Below, one piece after another: positions 26,216 through 32,538 of a DNA stretch of 32,538 bases (position 1 is the stretch's first letter; each line of letters begins with the position of its first letter). Source of the stretch: an uncultured Pelagibacteraceae bacterium. GTDB lineage: Bacteria; Pseudomonadota; Alphaproteobacteria; Pelagibacterales; Pelagibacteraceae. Location: contig CACKMG010000001.1 of assembly GCA_902601235.1 (NCBI GenBank), positions 1 through 32,538 on the forward strand, read 5' to 3'. The position numbers and the translations under genes are program-made. The notes below the pieces were generated by a model. That model ran no database searches. It was not told where the DNA came from and saw nothing but the letters and a program-made list of their open reading frames with translations.

Positions 26216-26785
26216 TCAAATTTTAATAAAATTTTTTAAAATTTTAATACCTATCTTTGTTTTAATACTTTCAGGATGAAATTGCACTCCATGAACATGG
26301 TATTTTTTATGTCTTACACCCATTATTAAACCATCTTTGGTTTCAGCAGTAATTTCAAGATCCTTAGATAAGGATTTTTTATCAATAATTAGACTATGGT
26401 AACGAGTTGCCTCAAAAGTTTTAGGAAGATTCTTCAACACTCCAGTTTTTTTTGATAATATTATACTTGTTTTTCCGTGCATGAGCTTTCTAGCCTGAAC
26501 AATTTTAGACCCAAATACTTGTCCTATTATTTGATGACCTAGGCAAACACCCAATATTGGTAATTTTTTATATAAGGACTTTACTATTTTAAGACAATTA
26601 CCTGATTGATTAGGATTTCCTGGTCCAGGAGAGATTACGATTTTATTATACCTTCTTTTAAGTATATCTTTTGATGTAATTTCATCATTTCTGATCACAT
26701 CAACATTTATTTTTAATGAAGATAAATAATGATAAAGATTAAAAGTAAAACTATCGTAATTATCTATTAAAATTATTTTTTTCAT
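26216..26785 (-). CDS. trpG: Anthranilate synthase component II, glutamine amidotransferase
   Basis: It hydrolyses glutamine and passes ammonia to TrpE. The class I amidotransferase triad is visible: nucleophile Cys81 in GVCLGHQ, and His170 and Glu172 in VQFHPES. The N terminus IDNYDSFTFNLYHYL and the oxyanion SPGPGNP (about residues 52-58) are typical. The length of 189 residues is normal. It could also serve p-aminobenzoate synthesis, as is common when only one such subunit exists, but the trp context makes the tryptophan role clear. It overlaps trpE by four bases (ATGA). Confidence 0.95.
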   Translation of the reverse strand: MKKIILIDNYDSFTFNLYHYLSSLKINVDVIRNDEITSKDILKRRYNKIVISPGPGNPNQSGNCLKIVKSLYKKLPILGVCLGHQIIGQVFGSKIVQARKLMHGKTSIILSKKTGVLKNLPKTFEATRYHSLIIDKKSLSKDLEITAETKDGLIMGVRHKKYHVHGVQFHPESIKTKIGIKILKNFIKI

Positions 26786-28242
26786 TTTAATGCATTGATC
26801 AAAGCTTTTGCTTTATTTACTGTTTCTTCATATTCTTTTGATGGTTTACTGTCTGCTACGATACCTGCGCCTGCTTGAACATAAAATTTTCCTTTTTTAG
26901 CAACTGCTGTTCTCAAAGCTATACATGTATCAAATTCTCCATTTGCAGAAAAATAACCGATTCCACCTGCGTAAACTTTTCTTTTTGTTGTCTCTAACTC
27001 ATCAATAATTTCCATAGCTCTTATCTTAGGCGCTCCAGAAACAGTTCCTGCAGGAAAACCAGCTAACAGTGATTTAAATTTTGAAAATTTTTTATTGTAT
27101 TTACCAACCACGTTGGAGACTATATGCATAACGTGTGAATATCTCTCAATTATGAAACTTTCAGTTACTTTAACTGAATTTATTTCAGAAACTTTACCAG
27201 CATCATTTCTTCCCAAATCTAATAACATTAAATGTTCTGAAAGTTCTTTCTTGTCTTTTAAAAGATCCTTTTCATAAAGTTTATCTTCTTTTTCTGTTTT
27301 ACCTCTAGGTCTAGTTCCTGCAATAGGTCTTACCGTAACCCTATTATCTCTTAATCTTACTAAAATTTCAGGACTTGCACCAATTATTTGAAAATCGTTA
27401 AAATTAAAAAAAAACATAAATGGAGATGGATTTGTAACTCTTAACTTCTTATAAATATCTATTGGTTTTTTTGTTAGTTTAGCCTCAAATCTTTGACTTA
27501 ATACCACCTGAAAAATATCTCCTAATTTTATGTATTCTTTTGCTTTATGAACCATTGATAAAAATCTATTTTTTGTTGTATTTGATTTAATTATTAAATT
27601 CTTAGATTTGTGATTTCTTTTTTTATTGATAATTTTAATTGAGGATTGGATTTCCATTCGAAAAAGATTAAATTTGATTTCATCATACTTTTTTTGATAG
27701 TTTGTGATTTTTTCATCGTTAAAAATATTATTTATAAAAAATATTTCTTTTTTTAAATTATCATGAACAACAAGCGTCTTTGGACGCAAAAGTCTTACAT
27801 CTGGCAATTTAAGATCATCTTTACAGTTATTTGGAATTTTTTCTATATATCTGATTGAGTCATATGAGAAAAAACCAGAAATTAAAGAACAAATTTTTGG
27901 TAAATTTTTTGGTGTCTCAAATTTGAAATTTTCAATTATTTTTTCAATTAAATTTTCTGGTTTTTCTTTTAATTTTATTCTTTTATTTTTCTGAATAAGA
28001 TAAGAGTTTTTATTATTGAATTCCCATATTTTATCTGGGTCCTTTCCAAATATGGTGTACCTTCCTTTAATTTTACCTTTTTCTACAGACTCAAATACAA
28101 AACTATTTTTTTCTTCTAAAAAATTGTCTATTAAATTCAATACCTCATTATCATCTTTAACTTTTCTTGAGGTATATATTACTTGATTTTTCTTGTTTCT
28201 ATGTCGAAACTTAAATTCATCAAAGCTTCGATTTATTATCAT
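26782..28242 (-). CDS. trpE: Anthranilate synthase component I
   Basis: It makes anthranilate from chorismate and ammonia or glutamine, the first committed step of tryptophan synthesis. The N-terminal domain contains FVFESVEKGKIKGRYTIFG, the region of the LLES-type site for feedback inhibition by tryptophan. The C-terminal chorismate-binding domain has GASPEILVRL, RPIAGTRPRGKT, LLDLGRNDAGKVS, FPAGTVSGAPKIRAMEIIDELE and GGIGYFSANGEFDTCIALRT. The length of 486 residues is typical. It overlaps the upstream ppiD-like gene by four bases (ATGA), leaving no space for a leader-peptide attenuator, so control is probably mostly by enzyme feedback. Confidence 0.96.
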   Translation of the reverse strand: MIINRSFDEFKFRHRNKKNQVIYTSRKVKDDNEVLNLIDNFLEEKNSFVFESVEKGKIKGRYTIFGKDPDKIWEFNNKNSYLIQKNKRIKLKEKPENLIEKIIENFKFETPKNLPKICSLISGFFSYDSIRYIEKIPNNCKDDLKLPDVRLLRPKTLVVHDNLKKEIFFINNIFNDEKITNYQKKYDEIKFNLFRMEIQSSIKIINKKRNHKSKNLIIKSNTTKNRFLSMVHKAKEYIKLGDIFQVVLSQRFEAKLTKKPIDIYKKLRVTNPSPFMFFFNFNDFQIIGASPEILVRLRDNRVTVRPIAGTRPRGKTEKEDKLYEKDLLKDKKELSEHLMLLDLGRNDAGKVSEINSVKVTESFIIERYSHVMHIVSNVVGKYNKKFSKFKSLLAGFPAGTVSGAPKIRAMEIIDELETTKRKVYAGGIGYFSANGEFDTCIALRTAVAKKGKFYVQAGAGIVADSKPSKEYEETVNKAKALINALK

Positions 28243-29192
28243 TGAAAGAAATTTTTAACTCGTTCTATTGTTTTTTGATTTATTTCTATATTATATTTAT
28301 TACTTAAAAACTTATCATAAGATTGTAACATAATATTTCTATTATTCGACTTTTCTTTAGTTAAATATTCATTGAAGTTTTTATTAGTGCCATCAAAATT
28401 TTCATTTATGAAATTTACAATTTTTGCTAAATAGATATTATTCTTATCATCGTTAATTAATGTGTATGAATTAATTGGGAGTGAATACATTAATTTAACA
28501 GCATTAATCTCAAATTTTTTATTATCCTTGATTGAATTAATTTTTTCTTTTTTTATTTGATCCATTCCAATATTCAAAAAGTCATTTTCATTGAATTCTT
28601 GGTTTCTTATTTTATTTAATAATTTTTGATTATATTCAAATTTACTTTTTTGTTTAACGAGTTCTTTTATTTCTTTTTTAGTCTGGATATCCTTTAGATC
28701 AGGTGTTCTTTCTTCAATATTATCTATGTTATAAATGATATAATCATCACCATATTCAAAAATATCAATTTTAGTATTCTTTAATTCAAATATTTTTTTT
28801 TCAATATCTTTTTTTTCAGATGAAAATTTAAAATTTGTTACTTTAATTGAGCTGATATTAAATTTAGAAACAATGTTTTCGAATTGCACATCATTTGAAA
28901 TATCTATTTCTATTTGATCAATCTTGTCAAAAAATGCTTGGTTAAAATCATCTATTCCAAGTAAATTCTGTGGGTTTAATATTGCATATTTAAAATCAGC
29001 ATATTCAATCTTTATTTGATCTTTATTTTCTTTAATAAAATTTTTTAGATCTTTTTCAGAAATATCTTTTTCTTGTTTATAAGAATTCTCTAAATTTATA
29101 TATTCTATTTCAAGTTTTTTATTTTCTTCTTCATATAATCTTTCAACCATAAACTTTGGAGCTATTGTACCAGCGCCTATATAATCAAACAA
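28239..29192 (-). CDS. C-terminal part of a PpiD/SurA-like periplasmic folding factor, split by frameshift
   Basis: This frame continues a membrane-anchored PpiD-like protein whose first 157 residues lie in another frame (29185-29658). It opens with a TTG inside the overlap (LFDYIGAGTIAPKFMVERLYEEEN), so any start here is doubtful; the ATG nearest upstream belongs to the other fragment. The 317 residues are Lys/Glu/Asn-rich and helical. The ending (QSYDKFLSNKYNIEINQKTIERVKNFF) resembles the C terminus of alphaproteobacterial PpiD. I cannot find the Gly-rich motifs of an active parvulin domain, so it may be a chaperone without isomerase activity. It overlaps trpE by four bases and probably shares its transcript. 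Confidence 0.7.
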   Translation of the reverse strand: MFDYIGAGTIAPKFMVERLYEEENKKLEIEYINLENSYKQEKDISEKDLKNFIKENKDQIKIEYADFKYAILNPQNLLGIDDFNQAFFDKIDQIEIDISNDVQFENIVSKFNISSIKVTNFKFSSEKKDIEKKIFELKNTKIDIFEYGDDYIIYNIDNIEERTPDLKDIQTKKEIKELVKQKSKFEYNQKLLNKIRNQEFNENDFLNIGMDQIKKEKINSIKDNKKFEINAVKLMYSLPINSYTLINDDKNNIYLAKIVNFINENFDGTNKNFNEYLTKEKSNNRNIMLQSYDKFLSNKYNIEINQKTIERVKNFFQ

Positions 29193-29658
29193 TTTTTTTT
29201 TGTAATTCTCGATCTTTAAGCCGTTGTTCGAATTGAGGTGCAGATAAATTATTTTCTAATAAAAATTTTTCATACTTTATTCTTTTAAAATTTCCATTTT
29301 TATCTAAAAAATTTTTATTTTTTTTTATTCTTTTTAACAATGAATTTTCAGAGTAAGTTAAATTGAAATCTTGAATTTCTAAATCTAATAAAGATGTTGA
29401 AATTAAAGTAGTTAATAATTCTTCAATAATATCATTATCTAGATTTTCTCTTATAGTATTTTCTGGAATACCTGAGTTATTCAAATGATCAATAAATTCT
29501 TGAGTTGAAATATTTTTATTGTTAATTTTAGCTATACTATTTGTATTACCACCACTAAACATACTTCCCATACCCCAAAATACAAAAGGTATGATAATTA
29601 TAAAAACTAATATTCCAGCAAACTTTGTTTTTGCAAAATTTCTAAAACTTCCTATCAT
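29185..29658 (-). CDS. ppiD: N-terminal part of a PpiD/SurA-like periplasmic folding factor, truncated by frameshift
   Basis: It is predicted to be an inner-membrane-anchored chaperone for proteins leaving the Sec translocon. The start MIGSFRNFAKTKFAGILVFIIIIPFVFWGMGSMF is the characteristic PpiD N terminus: a short cytoplasmic stretch, one helix (about residues 14-34), then a SurA-like N domain (INNKNISTQEFIDHL; SAPQFEQRLKDRELQKK). The frame stops after 157 residues at an A9 run on the minus strand (29193-29201); with eight A's it would read straight into the 28239-29192 frame, giving about 470 residues. It may be a sequencing error, a pseudogene, or a gene read by slippage. A short divergent intergenic region separates it from tpiA. 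Confidence 0.75.
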   Translation of the reverse strand: MIGSFRNFAKTKFAGILVFIIIIPFVFWGMGSMFSGGNTNSIAKINNKNISTQEFIDHLNNSGIPENTIRENLDNDIIEELLTTLISTSLLDLEIQDFNLTYSENSLLKRIKKNKNFLDKNGNFKRIKYEKFLLENNLSAPQFEQRLKDRELQKKIV

Positions 29659-29673
29659 TACTTTATAAATTTA

Positions 29674-29702
29674 TTGATCTCTAAAAAACAAAGCTATAGA
29701 TT
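29674..29702 (+). promoter_or_regulatory. Possible promoter of tpiA
   Basis: In the 56-base divergent gap between the ppiD-like gene and tpiA, TTGATC (29674-29679) and TAGATT (29697-29702) lie 17 bases apart, a sigma-70-like arrangement pointing to tpiA. Transcription would start close to the ATG. The same gap must also hold the promoter of the minus-strand ppiD-trp unit. Matches are partial, so confidence is low. Confidence 0.3.
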
Positions 29703-29714
29703 AAATTTTATCAT

Positions 29715-30455
29715 ATGACAAATAAATATATGTATTTTGTAGCCAATTGGAAAATGTTTGGAAACTTAAAATCATTGAATACATTGGATAAAGTTATTAA
29801 ATTTTCTAAATCTAAAGAAATTAAGAAAGGTAGATTAATTTATTGCCCGCCATATACTTTAATTAGTTCATTTTATAAAAAGTTTAAAAATTGTTTAATA
29901 GATTTAGGTGCGCAAAATTGTCATGAAAGTGATGCATATGGCTCATATACTGGTTTCATTAATTCAAAGATGTTAAAAAATATTGGAGCTAACTACGTAA
30001 TAATAGGTCATTCAGAAAATAGAAAAAAAGGTGAAAATGATAAATTAATCAACTTGAAAATTAAGAGTGCTATTAAAGCAAAATTGAAAGTAATATTTTG
30101 TATCGGAGAAACTTTATCAGAAAAAAATAAAGGTAAAACTAAACTAATCTTATCTAAACAAATTAGACTTGGTTTAAACAAAGTCCAAAAAAAATCAAAT
30201 ATATTTATAGCATATGAACCTATTTGGTCTATAGGTACAGGAAAAATTTTAAAAAATAGAGATTTAGATCAAATTATTAAATTCATAAAATATAAGTTTA
30301 AAGGCAAGCTGCCAAAAATTCTATATGGCGGATCTGTAAATACTCAAAATATAAATGATTTAAAAAAAATAAGTAGTCTTGATGGTTTTTTAATCGGTGG
30401 AGCATCACAAAATGCAAAAAAATTTATTGATATAGTCAAAAAAACATATAGTTAG
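29715..30455 (+). CDS. tpiA: Triosephosphate isomerase
   Basis: It interconverts dihydroxyacetone phosphate and glyceraldehyde 3-phosphate in glycolysis/gluconeogenesis. Active-site residues are visible: Lys13 in ANWKMFGN, His99 in IIGHSENR and Glu168 in AYEPIWSIGTGK; the phosphate-binding end is LYGGSVN and FLIGGASQ. The length of 246 residues is normal. The ATG at 29715 gives MTNKYMYFVANWKM; a second ATG five codons later would also give a normal N terminus. It heads the plus-strand tpiA-secG-pyrG-kdsA block, an order common in alphaproteobacteria. Confidence 0.95.
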   Translation: MTNKYMYFVANWKMFGNLKSLNTLDKVIKFSKSKEIKKGRLIYCPPYTLISSFYKKFKNCLIDLGAQNCHESDAYGSYTGFINSKMLKNIGANYVIIGHSENRKKGENDKLINLKIKSAIKAKLKVIFCIGETLSEKNKGKTKLILSKQIRLGLNKVQKKSNIFIAYEPIWSIGTGKILKNRDLDQIIKFIKYKFKGKLPKILYGGSVNTQNINDLKKISSLDGFLIGGASQNAKKFIDIVKKTYS

Positions 30456-30460
30456 TTCGC

Positions 30461-30763
30461 ATGGAAAATATATTGTTAATACTTAATATCATTTTTGCTA
30501 TAATTTTAGTTTTATTAGTTCTTATGCAAAAATCTGAGGGTGGTGCTCTTGGAATAGGTGTTTCACAAGATAATTTCATGTTTTCAAGATCTGCTGGAAA
30601 TTTTATGACTAAAGCTACAGCTATTGTTGCAACACTTTTTATTATATGTAGCTTGGGTTTGACTATCATATCTCGAGGAGAATTGACTCCAACATCCTCT
30701 GTTTTAGACACTGTTGAGGAAAAAACTGAAGATACACCATCAATACCAGAAAATAATAATTAA
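30461..30763 (+). CDS. secG: Protein translocase subunit SecG
   Basis: It is the small subunit of the SecYEG inner-membrane channel. The 100-residue protein has two hydrophobic helices (about residues 1-22 and 50-70) joined by the family's loop LMQKSEGGALGIGVSQDNFMFSRSAGNFMTKATAI, with the conserved QxSEGGALG and the Phe-rich turn. An acidic tail with Glu/Thr/Pro follows. It lies five bases after tpiA, as in many proteobacteria. A 40-base gap to pyrG follows. Confidence 0.93.
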   Translation: MENILLILNIIFAIILVLLVLMQKSEGGALGIGVSQDNFMFSRSAGNFMTKATAIVATLFIICSLGLTIISRGELTPTSSVLDTVEEKTEDTPSIPENNN

Positions 30764-30803
30764 TACTTTCAATTTTCTTTTTTCTTCGCTATAAGATACT
30801 TCC

Positions 30804-32420
30804 ATGGCGCGATTTATTTTTGTCACGGGCGGCGTGGTTTCATCATTAGGAAAAGGTCTCTCATCAGCATCCCTAGCTTACTTGCTTCAATCAAGAGGAT
30901 ATAGGGTAAGATTAAGAAAACTAGATCCATATTTGAATATCGATCCTGGAACCATGAGCCCTTTTCAACATGGAGAAGTCTTTGTTACAGATGATGGTGC
31001 AGAAACTGATTTAGATCTAGGTCACTACGAAAGATTTTCAGGTGTCTCTGCAAATAAATCCGATAATATTACTACTGGAAAAATTTATAACGATGTTCTT
31101 TTTAAAGAAAGAAAAGGAAAATATCTTGGCAAAACTGTTCAAGTCATTCCACACATTACTGATCGCATCAAAGAGTTTATCAAAAATGATTCTTCAAAAG
31201 AAGATTTTGTAATTTGTGAAATTGGAGGAATAGTGGGTGATATTGAAAGTTTACCTTTTATTGAAGCAATTAGACAATTTGCTAATGATATTGGAAAAAA
31301 AAATGCATTATTTATTCATTTAACCCTTGTACCATATTTAAAAGCTTCTGATGAAATAAAAACTAAACCAACCCAGCACTCTGTTAAAGAGTTAAGAAGT
31401 ATAGGAATTCAGCCTGATATTATCATTTGTAGAAGTGAAAGACCCATACCACTAGATCATAGAAAAAAGATATCATTATTTTGTAATGTTAATATAAAAA
31501 ATGTAATTGAAACAGTTGACGTAAAAACAATTTATGAGGCCCCAATAAGTTTTTTTAAAGAAAAGTTGGATATCCAAGTTTTAGATTATTTTAAAATGAA
31601 ATCTAAAAAATCTGTGAATCTTAATCCTTGGAGAAAAATTACTAAAGTTATTTTAAAAACTAAAAAACAAGTAAATATAGCAATAATCGGTAAGTACGTA
31701 GAATTGAAAGATGCTTATAAATCTCTTGATGAAGCTTTAACTCATGGTGGAATTGAAAATAATATTAAAGTAAATTTAGTTAGAATAGACTCCGAAAAAT
31801 TAAAAATTTCTGAAATTAAAACAAAACTTAAAGACATTTCTGGAATTTTGATTCCTGGAGGCTTTGGAAAACGAGGCACTGATGGTAAAATTGAGGCTAT
31901 TAAATATGCAAGAGTCAATAAAGTTCCTTTTCTTGGAATTTGTTATGGAATGCAAATGGCTATAATTGAATTTGCTAGAAATAGATTAAATCTTAAAAAA
32001 GCTACTTCAAGTGAATTTGATAAAAAAGGCTTACCGATTATAGGCTTAATTAACGAATGGACAAAAGATGGCAAGACAATTAAAGGTACTGATAAAAATC
32101 TAGGTGGAACAATGAGATTAGGCTCATATGAAGCAAAGTTAAAAGAAAATTCTTTAATCAGAAAAATTTATGGAAAAAAAATAATTAATGAAAGACACCG
32201 TCATAGGTACGAGGTAAATATAAATTATAAAGAAAAGTTTGAGAAAAAAGGAATGAATTTCTCAGGTTTATCTCCTGATGGCATGTTACCTGAAATTATT
32301 GAGCTTAAAAATCACCCATGGTTTATTGGTGTTCAATTTCATCCTGAATTTAAATCTAGACCTTTAGCTCCTCATCCTTTATTCTCATCTTTTATCAAAG
32401 CATCAAAAAATCATAAATGA
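30804..32420 (+). CDS. pyrG: CTP synthase
   Basis: It aminates UTP to CTP using glutamine. The synthetase domain starts FIFVTGGVVSSLGKGLSSASLAYLL with the P-loop-like GKG, then KLDPYLNIDPGTMSPFQHGEVFVTDDGAETDLDLGHYERF. The C-terminal amidotransferase domain has PGGFGKRG, nucleophile Cys380 in LGICYGMQ (usually GICLGMQ or GICFGMQ) and VQFHPEFKSRP. The length of 538 residues is normal. A TATAAG at 30790-30795 in the 40-base gap may be a -10 element. The first 12 codons are notably G+C-rich for this genome. It overlaps kdsA by four bases (ATGA). Confidence 0.96.
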   Translation: MARFIFVTGGVVSSLGKGLSSASLAYLLQSRGYRVRLRKLDPYLNIDPGTMSPFQHGEVFVTDDGAETDLDLGHYERFSGVSANKSDNITTGKIYNDVLFKERKGKYLGKTVQVIPHITDRIKEFIKNDSSKEDFVICEIGGIVGDIESLPFIEAIRQFANDIGKKNALFIHLTLVPYLKASDEIKTKPTQHSVKELRSIGIQPDIIICRSERPIPLDHRKKISLFCNVNIKNVIETVDVKTIYEAPISFFKEKLDIQVLDYFKMKSKKSVNLNPWRKITKVILKTKKQVNIAIIGKYVELKDAYKSLDEALTHGGIENNIKVNLVRIDSEKLKISEIKTKLKDISGILIPGGFGKRGTDGKIEAIKYARVNKVPFLGICYGMQMAIIEFARNRLNLKKATSSEFDKKGLPIIGLINEWTKDGKTIKGTDKNLGGTMRLGSYEAKLKENSLIRKIYGKKIINERHRHRYEVNINYKEKFEKKGMNFSGLSPDGMLPEIIELKNHPWFIGVQFHPEFKSRPLAPHPLFSSFIKASKNHK

Positions 32421-32538
32421 ATAGCGTAAAAGTAAATTGTGGAAAAATAGAAATCTCAAATGAAAATAAAATTTGTATTATTGCAGGTCCTTGCCAACTA
32501 GAAACCGAACAACATGCAATGGATATGGCTGGAAAAAT
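32417..32538 (+). CDS. kdsA: 2-dehydro-3-deoxyphosphooctonate aldolase (KDO 8-phosphate synthase), 5' part
   Basis: The gene starts in an ATGA overlap with the pyrG stop and runs off the window end after about 40 codons. The visible part reads MNSVKVNCGKIEIS, then CIIAGPCQLETEQHAMDMAGK, the conserved first strand of the DAHP synthase/KdsA barrel with its GPC motif and the Glu after it. The pyrG-kdsA order is usual in proteobacteria. KdsA makes KDO 8-phosphate from arabinose 5-phosphate and phosphoenolpyruvate for the lipopolysaccharide core, in keeping with the lipid A genes elsewhere in the window. A DAHP synthase is less likely in this context. Confidence 0.85.
   Translation, partial: MNSVKVNCGKIEISNENKICIIAGPCQLETEQHAMDMAGK

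Noticed and set aside
25948..26226. Plus-strand 92-codon open frame over trpD
   Set aside because: It is antisense to the well-conserved trpD start region, with no family resemblance or promoter.
1..32538. Possible mobile element, defence system or other novel accessory cluster
   Set aside because: Every gene but DUF1467 is a recognised core gene in near-standard alphaproteobacterial order. I saw no transposase, integrase, toxin, repeat array, tRNA or long inverted repeat, and no compositional island apart from short regulatory stretches.

Overview
The window is a chromosome segment from a very A+T-rich, streamlined alphaproteobacterium, most likely Pelagibacterales (SAR11). Grounds: the alphaproteobacterial order nuoN-birA-coaX-rnj-DUF1467-proS-lolC-lolD-dnaE, the short ProRS without an editing insert, LpxI instead of LpxH, a GTTC-N7-GTTC SOS box, Lys/Asn/Ile-rich proteins, and spacing so tight that most neighbours overlap by 1-8 bp. 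Taxonomy is inferred from gene content and style; no database was searched. Coding density is extreme: no gene-free stretch reaches 300 bases and the longest (dnaE to rpsB) is about 130. I see no tRNA, rRNA, insertion sequence, phage gene or CRISPR array.

Layout. (1) 1-10504, plus strand: 3' end of nuoN, then birA, coaX, rnj, a DUF1467 gene, proS, lolC, lolD and dnaE. (2) 10505-22268, plus strand: a leader RNA, then rpsB-tsf-frr-uppS-cdsA-dxr-bamA-skp-fabZ-lpxD-lpxA-lpxI-lpxB, joining translation factors to isoprenoid, phospholipid, outer-membrane protein and lipid A synthesis. The usual pyrH (between tsf and frr) and rseP (between dxr and bamA) are absent, and fabZ lies before lpxD. (3) 22239-29658, minus strand: transcription runs ppiD-like gene (broken by a frameshift)-trpE-trpG-trpD-trpC, then lexA with its own SOS operator, then gltX, whose 3' end overlaps lpxB. 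(4) 29715-32538, plus strand: tpiA, secG, pyrG and the start of kdsA.

How the genes work together: region 2 supplies ribosome components and the envelope. UppS makes the undecaprenyl carrier, CdsA makes CDP-diacylglycerol, Dxr starts the MEP pathway, BamA and Skp assemble outer-membrane proteins, and FabZ/LpxA/LpxD/LpxI/LpxB build lipid A. LolC/LolD export lipoproteins and KdsA supplies KDO for the same envelope. Region 3 makes tryptophan from chorismate.

I found no previously undescribed multi-gene system; this is ordinary core genome. Most worth checking are a pseudoknot-like leader in front of rpsB, a single-base break at an A9 run in the ppiD-like gene, a terminator-like hairpin over the lpxD start codon, paired SOS boxes at lexA, and the missing pyrH and rseP.
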